Source: Pseudomonadota bacterium
Lineage (GTDB): Bacteria; Pseudomonadota; Alphaproteobacteria; Acetobacterales; Acetobacteraceae
Assembly: GCA_021807465.1 (NCBI GenBank)
Contig: JAKBCX010000039.1
Location: 1-8,728 of the forward strand
Reading direction: 5' to 3'
DNA length: 8,728 bases
The position numbers were made by a program, and so were the translations under genes. The notes under the pieces are model-generated. The model made no database searches and had not been told where the DNA came from. It saw only the letters and a program-made list of their open reading frames with translations. Below, piece after piece: positions 1 through 5,991 of the stretch (positions are counted from its first letter, which is position 1; each line of letters begins with the position of its first letter).

Positions 1-103
1 TTACGCGCCGCAGCCAGTTTATAATCCGCCTCCGGCCTATTACGCGCCGCCGGGCTATTGGCATCATCATCACGATGATGATGACGAGGGCGATGACGAT
101 TAA
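1..103 (+). CDS. C-terminal end of a Tyr/Pro-rich protein with a His/Asp-rich tail (partial)
   Basis: The reading frame is open from the left edge (first full codon at base 2) to a TAA at 101-103, giving 33 visible residues. They start with a Tyr/Pro-rich stretch containing repeated Y-A-P and P-P units, then end in HHHHDDDDEGDDD. Proteins with Pro/Tyr-rich C-terminal regions of this kind are often exported or envelope-associated small proteins, but the N-terminus lies outside the window, so no signal peptide can be checked. Four adjacent histidines followed by eight acidic residues could bind divalent cations. This is inferred from composition only. The neighbour on the opposite strand is a cation ATPase, whose stop codon overlaps this one. 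No family can be assigned. The frame could be spurious, but the simple amino-acid pattern and the precise abutment with the ATPase stop argue for a real gene end. Confidence 0.6.
   Translation, partial: YAPQPVYNPPPAYYAPPGYWHHHHDDDDEGDDD
62..83. repeat. 10-bp perfect inverted repeat inside the His/Asp tail codons
   Basis: CATCATCATC at 62-71 and GATGATGATG at 74-83 are exact reverse complements separated by two bases. The repeat coincides with the His and Asp codons of the partial gene, because CAT and GAT codon runs complement each other when shifted. It also lies 17 bases beyond the stop of the convergent ATPase gene, so it would be in the 3' end of that transcript. There is no T-tract after it on either strand, so it is not a canonical intrinsic terminator. 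Confidence 0.75.
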
Positions 104-2745
104 ACACTGCCTCCGCGCGGCGTTTTCTGCCGCATGGCAATGGCCATTGCATTCACGGCCAGGCTGGCCAGCCCCGCCAGCAGGGCCATGGCCACGCCGC
201 TGGCGGGCAATGGCGCAAAGCCGAATAAATCCCGTAATTGCGCCACGGCCAGGGTCAGCACAAGCGCCACGGCGGCAATGCCCATTACAATGCCCAGCGC
301 GCGGTTTGGCCGCGGCAGCGCCGCCAGCCCCTTGCCGCCCAGCGCCCGGTTGCTCAGCACCAGTCCCAAATTTCCCGTCACCATCGTAATAAACGCCATG
401 GCCCGCCCGGTGGCCTCGCCGCCCGCGCCCTGGGCACCGAGCAGAAATACCAGCAGCGCCGCGCCCAGCACCGTAACTCCCTGCATCAGCCCCCCGGCCA
501 GCAGCCCCAGGCTGAACAAAGCCGCGCCCGGCGGCCGTGGCGGGCGCGCCATGATAGCGCCATCCGCCTTTTCCGCTTCGAAAACGATCGAGGAAGCAGG
601 GTCGATAATCATTTCCAAAAACACCACATGCACCGGCCCCAGCAAAAGCGGCCAGCCAAGCAGCACGGGAATCAGAGACATCCCGGCAATCGGCACATGC
701 ACGGCCAGAATGTAGGAAAACGCCTTGCGCAAATTGGCGTCTATCCGCCGCCCCAGCCTTATGGCCGCGACCAGGCTGGTGAAATCATCGTCCAGCAGCA
801 CCAGGCTCGCCGCCTCGCGCGCCACATCGGTGCCGCGCCCGCCCATGGCCACGCCAATATGCGCGGCCTTCAACGATGGCGCGTCATTCACCCCGTCGCC
901 GGTCATGGCCACCACCTCGCCATTGGCGGCAAAGGCCTGCACCAGCCGCAGTTTTTGCTCCGGCATTATGCGGGCGAAAACCCGTGTATCCGCCACGGCG
1001 GCGCGCAAGGCGGCATCGTCCATCTCCGCCATTTCCGTGCCGGTTAAAACCCGCTTTGCCTCTATGCCCGCCTGCCGGGCGATGGCCAGCGCCGTTACCG
1101 GGTGGTCTCCCGTCATCATCGCCACGCCAATGCCCGCCCCCCGGCACGCGGCCACGGCCTCTGGCACGCCGGGGCGCAGCGGGTCGGCCAAACCCGCCAG
1201 GCCGAGAAAGGTGAAGTCGAAATCATGCTGGATTTCCGGCCAGCCTGGCTTGGCGTGGGTGCCCTTGGCCACGGCCAGTACGCGCAGCCCCGCCGCCGCC
1301 ATCTCCGCCACGCCGCGCCGTACGGCCTCCAGCCCTGCCTCATCCATGTGGCACAAATCCGCCACTGCCTCCGGCGCGCCCTTGGCGGCGATAACATGCA
1401 CGCCGCTGGCACTGCCGCGCCATGCCTGAGACATGGCCAGCAGCTCCGGCTGCAGCGGGTAGCCATGCGCCAGCACCCAATCGGCGTGCAGATGCTCGGT
1501 ATTGGCCAGCCCTTGCTGCCCCAGCCGGTGGAAGGCCTGCTCCATTGGGTCAAACGGGTCTGGCCGGCTGGCCAAAATGGAAAACTCCACCAGCTCGTGG
1601 AACGCCTCTGGCAGCGCGTCCGTTGCCTCCGTCACGGTCAGGCGCTCGCCGCCCACGGCCAGTTGCGCCACTGCCATGCGGTTCCGTGTCAGCGTGCCGG
1701 TCTTGTCGGTACATAGCAGCGTGGCCGTGCCCAGCGCCTCTATGGCCGATGCGCGGCGCGCCAGCACATGCTGGCGCGACATGCGCCACGCCCCCAGCAC
1801 CAGAAAGATGGTGAGAACAAGCGGAAATTCCTGCGGCAGCGTGGCCATGGCCAAGGTAATGCCCGCCAGCACCGCCTGCAGCCATTGCCCGTGTTTCAAC
1901 CCATAGGCCACGGCCAGTAAAACCGAGGCCCCAATACCCGCCGCCGCGAACAGCCAGACCAGCCGCCGCATCTGCACCTGCAAGGGCGGCGGCGCGGTCT
2001 CCACACTGCTCAGTGAATGCCCGATGCGCCCAATGGCGGTGCGCGGCCCGGTGGCGGTAACGCGCGCCGTGCCGCTGCCGCCCGTTATCAGGCTGCCAGC
2101 CCACATAAAGGGCGAATCCTCGCCGCCCGGCACGGTCTCCACATTTTGTCCAGCGCCAGCCAGCTTACGTACCGGCACCGATTCACCGGTCAGCAAGGCC
2201 TCATCGGCCTGCAACGATGCCGCCTTAAGCAGCACCGCATCCGCCGGCACGCGCTCGCCTTCCTCCAGGTCAATCACATCGCCCGCCACCAGCTCGCGCG
2301 CCGCCAGCCGCATTTTCTGGCCATCCCGCCACACCATTGCCTGCGGGCTGGCCAGCTCGCGCAACGCCGCCAGCGCGGTTTCCGTGCGCGCCTCCTGCAC
2401 CACCACCATCGCAACATTCAGCACGGCGAAGCCAAGCAGAATCAGCGCTTCGGCAAGGTTGCCCAGCAGCAGATAAACAAAACCCGCCGCCAGCAGTAAT
2501 TGCAGCATCGGCTCGCGCACCGCATCCCACACAATGCGCGGCAGGCGCCGCCGCTGGTCCTGGGGCAATTCATTTGGCCCATCCCGCCGCAACCGCGCGG
2601 CGGCTTCGTCCGCCGCCAAGCCCGCGCCGGGCGCCTGGTTCGTAAAGCCCGCCCGCCCGTTACCGCTGGCTTCCCGCGTCTGGTTCAATGGCTGCGCTCC
2701 AACCAAGCCGGGCCAAGCATGGCACGCGGCGGCGGCCGGAAGCAT
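100..2745 (-). CDS. P-type cation-translocating ATPase (PEEFP subgroup)
   Basis: An 881-residue membrane pump that would use ATP to move a cation across the inner membrane; the substrate is not identifiable. Visible in order: an N-terminal cation-ATPase motif near residues 43-61 (ending DGPNELP), paired membrane helices near 75-115, the actuator loop TGES at 186-189, helices near 262-282 and 287-318 with PQEFP at 304-308, the phosphorylation site DKTGT with Asp347, a nucleotide-binding KGAPE at 455-459, TGDHP at 545-549, the hinge TGDGVND at 615-621, and about six C-terminal helices including IIDPASS at 713-719. All catalytic motifs are intact. The HVP at 683-685 and DPAxS in M6 are typical of the subgroup with PEEFP in M4, where the ion is unproven. 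The frame stays open far upstream, antisense to the next gene. The ATG at 2745 was chosen because it gives a family-like N-terminus and does not overlap the divergent gene; its ribosome site is weak. Confidence 0.93.
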   Translation of the reverse strand: MLPAAAACHAWPGLVGAQPLNQTREASGNGRAGFTNQAPGAGLAADEAAARLRRDGPNELPQDQRRRLPRIVWDAVREPMLQLLLAAGFVYLLLGNLAEALILLGFAVLNVAMVVVQEARTETALAALRELASPQAMVWRDGQKMRLAARELVAGDVIDLEEGERVPADAVLLKAASLQADEALLTGESVPVRKLAGAGQNVETVPGGEDSPFMWAGSLITGGSGTARVTATGPRTAIGRIGHSLSSVETAPPPLQVQMRRLVWLFAAAGIGASVLLAVAYGLKHGQWLQAVLAGITLAMATLPQEFPLVLTIFLVLGAWRMSRQHVLARRASAIEALGTATLLCTDKTGTLTRNRMAVAQLAVGGERLTVTEATDALPEAFHELVEFSILASRPDPFDPMEQAFHRLGQQGLANTEHLHADWVLAHGYPLQPELLAMSQAWRGSASGVHVIAAKGAPEAVADLCHMDEAGLEAVRRGVAEMAAAGLRVLAVAKGTHAKPGWPEIQHDFDFTFLGLAGLADPLRPGVPEAVAACRGAGIGVAMMTGDHPVTALAIARQAGIEAKRVLTGTEMAEMDDAALRAAVADTRVFARIMPEQKLRLVQAFAANGEVVAMTGDGVNDAPSLKAAHIGVAMGGRGTDVAREAASLVLLDDDFTSLVAAIRLGRRIDANLRKAFSYILAVHVPIAGMSLIPVLLGWPLLLGPVHVVFLEMIIDPASSIVFEAEKADGAIMARPPRPPGAALFSLGLLAGGLMQGVTVLGAALLVFLLGAQGAGGEATGRAMAFITMVTGNLGLVLSNRALGGKGLAALPRPNRALGIVMGIAAVALVLTLAVAQLRDLFGFAPLPASGVAMALLAGLASLAVNAMAIAMRQKTPRGGSV

Positions 2746-2814
2746 TGACTTTACGCAACGCGATTTTTCAGCGCATGGCCTATCCGGTATCGCCAGGTGA
2801 AAATAGGTGAAGCA
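2746..2814. promoter_or_regulatory. Divergent intergenic region between the ATPase and VIT genes
   Basis: These 69 bases separate two genes read in opposite directions and would have to hold both promoters, if the ATPase start at 2745 is right. For the VIT gene a weak pair is visible: TTTTCA at 2765-2770 and TATCGC at 2788-2793 with a 17-base spacer. On the minus strand I see no convincing pair. No clear palindrome that would suggest a Fur- or MntR-type operator is visible. The promoter pair is tentative. Confidence 0.35.
2805..2810 (+). promoter_or_regulatory. Ribosome binding site deciding the start of the VIT gene
   Basis: AGGTGA lies four bases before the ATG at 2815. An in-frame GTG at 2797 would add six residues but has no Shine-Dalgarno sequence before it, so the ATG is preferred. 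The same AGGTGAA string also occurs at 2795-2801, ten bases upstream. Confidence 0.7.
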
Positions 2815-3510
2815 ATGCGGCAGTTCCACACGGAAACCCATCTGATCGAACGCACGGGCTGGCTGCGCGCCGCCGTGCTCGGCGCCAATGACGGCATTAT
2901 CTCCACGGCCAGCCTCATCCTCGGTGTTATCTCGGCCAGCGGCTTGCGGCACGATGCGCTGGTGGCGGGCGTTGCCGGGCTGGTGGCGGGCGCCTTGTCC
3001 ATGGCGGCGGGCGAATACGTGTCTGTCAGCTCCCAGGCCGATACCGAAGGCGCGGCCCTGGCCAAAGAACGGCGCGAGCTGGCCACGGACCATACGCACG
3101 AGCTGGCGGAGCTGGCCGGCATTTACGAGGCGCGCGGGGTGGAAGCCGGGCTGGCGCACGAGGTTGCGGCGCAGCTCATGGCGCATGACGCGCTGGGCGC
3201 CCATGCGCGCGATGAACTGGGCATTTCCGAAATTACCAGCGCCAATCCTATCCAGGCGGCCTTTGCCTCGGCGCTCACCTTTGCCACGGGGGCCGCCGCG
3301 CCGCTGCTGCTCACGGCCTTTTTGCCCGCGCCATGGCTCATGCCGGGCCTCGGCGTGGGCGCGCTGCTATTCCTGGCCGTGCTTGGCGCCATTGGCGGCA
3401 AGGCAGGCGGCGCGCCCATGCTAAAACCCGCCTTACGCGTCACCTTCTGGGGCGCCCTGGCCATGGCCGCCACCACCGTCATCGGCAAGCTGTTCGGCGC
3501 GGTGGTTTAG
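2815..3510 (+). CDS. VIT/CCC1 family Fe2+/Mn2+ transporter
   Basis: A 231-residue inner-membrane protein of the vacuolar iron transporter (VIT1/CCC1) family, whose members export or sequester Fe2+ and Mn2+. The N-terminus carries the family hallmark GWLRAAVLGANDGIIS at about residues 15-30, with Asp26 at the place of the conserved pore Asp. A second helix (about 48-73) contains SMAAGEYVSV with Met63 and Glu67, which in plant VIT1 are linked to metal passage. Residues 74-140 form a charged, helical cytosolic segment rich in Glu (78, 85, 88, 96, 99 and others) that matches the metal-binding insertion of the family. Three more hydrophobic helices follow, at about 145-170, 174-194 and 206-229. 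The length is normal for bacterial members. The gene is divergent from the P-type ATPase across 69 bp and convergent with the DUF2950 gene across 30 bp. Which metal it moves cannot be told from sequence. Confidence 0.93.
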   Translation: MRQFHTETHLIERTGWLRAAVLGANDGIISTASLILGVISASGLRHDALVAGVAGLVAGALSMAAGEYVSVSSQADTEGAALAKERRELATDHTHELAELAGIYEARGVEAGLAHEVAAQLMAHDALGAHARDELGISEITSANPIQAAFASALTFATGAAAPLLLTAFLPAPWLMPGLGVGALLFLAVLGAIGGKAGGAPMLKPALRVTFWGALAMAATTVIGKLFGAVV

Positions 3511-3540
3511 CGCCCTGCCGCATCGCCCTGGCGCGGCGCC

Positions 3541-4476
3541 TTACTGGGTAAGGTCCACCCGCGCCCAGCTTTCATCCGGGTTGAACAAGCTCATCTCCCC
3601 GGCCAGCTTGGCCGTGTCCGGGCCAAGATCCTTCTGGAACACCACGCCATCCTGGTTGATGATGAAGGTCATGATGCCGGAATTGCCATAGCGCGCGGGC
3701 CAGGCAATGATGCCAAAGCCACCCGCCAAACGGCCATTCTGCATATAGGCTTTGGCGCCGCCCGGTGCGTCCGGCCCCTGTCCTTTCAAAAAGCCGTAAT
3801 AATAGCCGTGGTAAGGCATCTGTTCGCCGCCCGGCTGCACGGCGCCGGGGTAGCCCTCGGCCTGGGCGCTTTCAACCAGCGGCCCCATTGGGCTGGCGGG
3901 TTTACCGGGTGCGGCGGGCCAATATAGCCCATCCTCCGTGCCCGGCGTGCTGGCCAGCCTATCGGCATAGGCTCCCGTGCCTGTGCCGCGTTCCACGCGG
4001 TTGAAGTAATCCTGCTCCGCCTCGGCAGCGGCCAGCATCGTTTTAATCGTCAGCAACTCATCCCGGCCAATGCGCCGGTCGAGAAGCTGGTCCAGCCCGG
4101 CACCGGTATTAAACTGCCATTTGCCATCCGTTTTTTCGAGCGGAATGGGGAACGGCCAATCCTCCTTACCAACAGTCAGAATCTCGCTGCCATCCTTCTG
4201 CGGCTCCAGGCTATGGCCTTGCGCGTAGGCGGCGGCGAAGGCCCGGGCGGCGTCTTCATCGGCCACCGGGTCGCCCGAAGAGATAATCTCTTCTCCGCCC
4301 TTGCCGAAAATAGCAAGCAAGGCTGGTTTATCCTGCTTCTGCACGGCGCTTATCAGCGCATCCACCGCGCTTTGCGGGGTGGCGAATTGCGTTTGCGCCA
4401 TGCTGGCGGCAAAAGCGGGCGCGGCGCAGGCCAGCACGGCGGCAAAGGGGAGAATGAAGCGTACCGGCTTGTTCAT
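3541..4476 (-). CDS. DUF2950 family secreted protein
   Basis: A 311-residue protein matching the DUF2950 family, whose function is unknown. The first 23 residues form a Sec signal peptide: basic start NKPVR, hydrophobic core, and an AFA cleavage motif at 21-23, so the mature protein should be periplasmic or envelope-bound. Family landmarks in order: FATPQSAVDALISAV (31-45), a GGEEIISSGDPVADE stretch in the first quarter, a DWPFPIPL segment, GRDELLTIK, STPGTEDGLYWPA, MPYHGYYYGFLKGQGPDAPGG and AWPARYGNSGIMTFIINQDGVVFQKDLG near the end. The ATG shares one base with the stop of the upstream DUF3300 gene (TAATG) and has a strong GGGAGGAG site, so translation is likely coupled. Length and motifs look complete. 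No enzymatic residues are known for the family, so no activity is proposed. Confidence 0.93.
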   Translation of the reverse strand: MNKPVRFILPFAAVLACAAPAFAASMAQTQFATPQSAVDALISAVQKQDKPALLAIFGKGGEEIISSGDPVADEDAARAFAAAYAQGHSLEPQKDGSEILTVGKEDWPFPIPLEKTDGKWQFNTGAGLDQLLDRRIGRDELLTIKTMLAAAEAEQDYFNRVERGTGTGAYADRLASTPGTEDGLYWPAAPGKPASPMGPLVESAQAEGYPGAVQPGGEQMPYHGYYYGFLKGQGPDAPGGAKAYMQNGRLAGGFGIIAWPARYGNSGIMTFIINQDGVVFQKDLGPDTAKLAGEMSLFNPDESWARVDLTQ

Positions 4477-5765
4477 TATCTGCTCCTCCCAAACCCGCCG
4501 CCACCGGCGCGGTAACCGCCGCCCTGGCTGAATTGGCGGCTCTGCATGCCGCGCGCGCTATACTGGTTTGCCGCGCGGCCCTGGTTGACGCCCGCAAAAG
4601 CATTGCCCCCGCCACTCCATTGCCCGCCAGATGGCCTGCTTCCAGCGTTGAAATTATTCTGGGCCTTTGGCGCCTGGGGCCGCGTGCCGCCCCCGCCAGC
4701 AGGCGGCTTGCCGGCGGAATTCACCATCGGCTTGCTGCCGCTGCCTATGGCCGGATTCTTGGGGTTTGCCCCCATGCCGGAAGGCGGGCGGGCAATATTG
4801 CCCGGCACCGGCACGCTGGACCGGCCCGCGCCATTGGCGGGCATCCCACCGGTCCGGGCCGGCGCGCCAACCGGGCCTGCTGGCGGGCGGTAAGTGCCTT
4901 GCGGGCGCGGCGGCGCGTGCCAATTATTGCTGTTTATCTGCGTCCGGTTAACATTGATGTTGTTGTAACGGTTCACGTTTACATTCACGTAGCCGCCATG
5001 CCAGTTGGGCTGCGCCCAGCCCCATAGGCTGGCGGAAATGGCCACGCCCGTGCCAAAGGCCAGCCCGGCCACCAGCGCCTGCCCCGCAACATAGCCGGGC
5101 GGCGGCGGCCAATAAACGGGCGGATAAGCCGGGTAGAGCCATGTGCCGTAAACCACGGTGGGGCTATAGGTGGGCACATAAACCACGCTGGGCTGCGCGG
5201 GTTCTATAATAATGGTCTGCCCCTGGGTGGAGACGGTTTGCTGCGGCGTGGACTTCAAATTACCCGCCTCCTGCGCCTGCTTGCGCAACCGCTGGACAGA
5301 GCTGAACACATCCGCCTGCTGCGTGGTCATGGCATAGCCAACCTGCTGCATCCAATCGAGCTTACTGTTCATCATCGACAGGATTTGCGGGAATGGCACC
5401 AGCGATTTCACCGACGGATCCCAGTTCTGCGCTTCCAACGCCTTCGAGAGCGCATCCCCGGTCAAATTCTTATTCCCCGGCTCCTGCAGCCAGCGCTCAG
5501 CCTCCACCACCTGTAGCGGGTAGGTGCAGGCCATGAGAATCTGCGTAAGCAACTGGTCCGGGTAAAGCGCGATCGGCGCCAGCAGCGCGTCAAGCTGCGC
5601 ATCGGTATAAACCTGCTGCGTGCCAGAGGACGAAGCCGCGCTACCGGAATCCGTCTGGGCATAAAGCGGCGCGGGCCAGCTTGCGGCGAGAAAAGCCGCG
5701 CAGGACAGCGCCGCCAAACCAAACCGCAACGATGCCCGCCCGGTGGAACAAGATACTCTGCTCAC
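4476..5765 (-). CDS. DUF3300 family exported protein
   Basis: A 429-residue protein of the DUF3300 family (E. coli YacH is a named member), function unknown. Residues 1-36 look like a Sec signal peptide ending in LYA before Gln37. The conserved domain spans about 52-250: YTDAQLDALLAPIALYPDQLL, an ILMACTYPLQVVEAERWL stretch, NWDPSVKSLVPFPQIL, MTTQQADVFSSVQRLR and then the Tyr/Pro-rich segment VVYVPTYSPTVVYG through YPPVYWPPPPGY. A short hydrophobic patch (228-250) precedes an Asn/Val-rich run (259-275, NVNVN-type repeats). The rest is a low-complexity Gly/Pro/Asn/Arg tail likely to be disordered. The start is a GTG at 5765 with GGGAG nine bases upstream; there is no in-frame alternative start before it. 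It is first in a two-gene unit with DUF2950, overlapping it by one base. Envelope location is inferred from the signal peptide. Confidence 0.9.
   Translation of the reverse strand: MSRVSCSTGRASLRFGLAALSCAAFLAASWPAPLYAQTDSGSAASSSGTQQVYTDAQLDALLAPIALYPDQLLTQILMACTYPLQVVEAERWLQEPGNKNLTGDALSKALEAQNWDPSVKSLVPFPQILSMMNSKLDWMQQVGYAMTTQQADVFSSVQRLRKQAQEAGNLKSTPQQTVSTQGQTIIIEPAQPSVVYVPTYSPTVVYGTWLYPAYPPVYWPPPPGYVAGQALVAGLAFGTGVAISASLWGWAQPNWHGGYVNVNVNRYNNINVNRTQINSNNWHAPPRPQGTYRPPAGPVGAPARTGGMPANGAGRSSVPVPGNIARPPSGMGANPKNPAIGSGSKPMVNSAGKPPAGGGGTRPQAPKAQNNFNAGSRPSGGQWSGGGNAFAGVNQGRAANQYSARGMQSRQFSQGGGYRAGGGGFGRSR
4483..4490 (-). promoter_or_regulatory. Strong ribosome binding site of the DUF2950 gene
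   Basis: GGGAGGAG on the minus strand ends six bases before the ATG at 4476. It is embedded in the last codons of the DUF3300 gene, which supports the chosen start and translational coupling of the pair. Confidence 0.8.
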
Positions 5766-5825
5766 AGCGCCCGTCTCCCTCGCATGCCTCGTCGCGGCCT
5801 GTTGGCCACCTGGGTACTGGCAGGC

Positions 5826-5854
5826 AACATAAGCAGTTTTTCCGGCATTGTCAC
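5826..5854 (-). promoter_or_regulatory. Sigma70-like promoter for the DUF3300-DUF2950 unit
   Basis: On the minus strand GTGACA (5854-5849, five of six matches to TTGACA) is followed by a 17-base spacer and TATGTT (5831-5826, four of six matches to TATAAT). Transcription would start near 5819, giving a leader of roughly 55 bases before the GTG at 5765. Position, spacing and orientation all fit. The assignment rests on consensus match only. Confidence 0.55.
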
Positions 5855-5952
5855 GAATATGCCAGGCCGCGCCGGCACCGGAACATTAGGCCGTTTCGGC
5901 GCCATGGCAGAACGGCACCCGCCCGCGCGGCCCGTGAACATGCCATTAAATT

Positions 5953-5986
5953 TGTTTCAGGCGCGGGTGCCGCCGCGCCTGAAACA
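5953..5986 (-). terminator. 14-bp perfect inverted repeat, likely transcript end of the DUF1214-type gene
   Basis: TGTTTCAGGCGCGG (5953-5966) and its exact complement (5973-5986) flank a six-base loop. The repeat begins five bases after the stop of the minus-strand gene ending at 5992. The stem is long and GC-rich, as in intrinsic terminators, but the minus-strand bases after it (AATTTAATGG) are not a T-tract. It may therefore end transcription inefficiently, protect the 3' end, or be a protein-binding palindrome upstream of the next gene. Confidence 0.6.
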
Positions 5987-5991
5987 GCCTT

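Noticed and set aside
238..1047. Plus-strand frame of 269 residues opposite the ATPase
   Set aside because: It is antisense to conserved ATPase motifs, with Arg/His/Gln-rich shadow composition.
2797..2814. GTG start for the VIT gene
   Set aside because: No Shine-Dalgarno precedes it, while AGGTGA is well placed before the ATG at 2815, which gives the usual family N-terminus.
2746..3204. Extension of the ATPase frame upstream to a 1034-residue protein
   Set aside because: The extra 153 residues lie antisense to the VIT gene, have no similarity to ATPase N-termini and carry no ribosome site. The family-like N-terminus begins after the ATG at 2745.
3511..3540. Possible terminator between the convergent VIT and DUF2950 genes
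   Set aside because: GCGCC/GGCGC matches of five bases are present, but the loops are too long or too short and there is no T-tract on either strand, so no terminator is called.
5694..5705. Lipobox reading of LSC at residues 20-22 of the DUF3300 protein
   Set aside because: Hydrophobic residues continue well past the Cys and a standard cleavage motif follows at LYA, so a Sec signal peptide is more likely than a lipoprotein signal.
5762..5785. Seven-codon ATG...TGA mini-frame whose stop overlaps the GTG of the DUF3300 gene
   Set aside because: It has no properly spaced ribosome site and includes the DUF3300 ribosome site itself. It is most likely chance.
5766..5952. Possible small gene in the gap upstream of DUF3300
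   Set aside because: Short open frames exist in both directions but lack ribosome sites and recognisable composition. The gap is better explained by a promoter and the inverted repeat.
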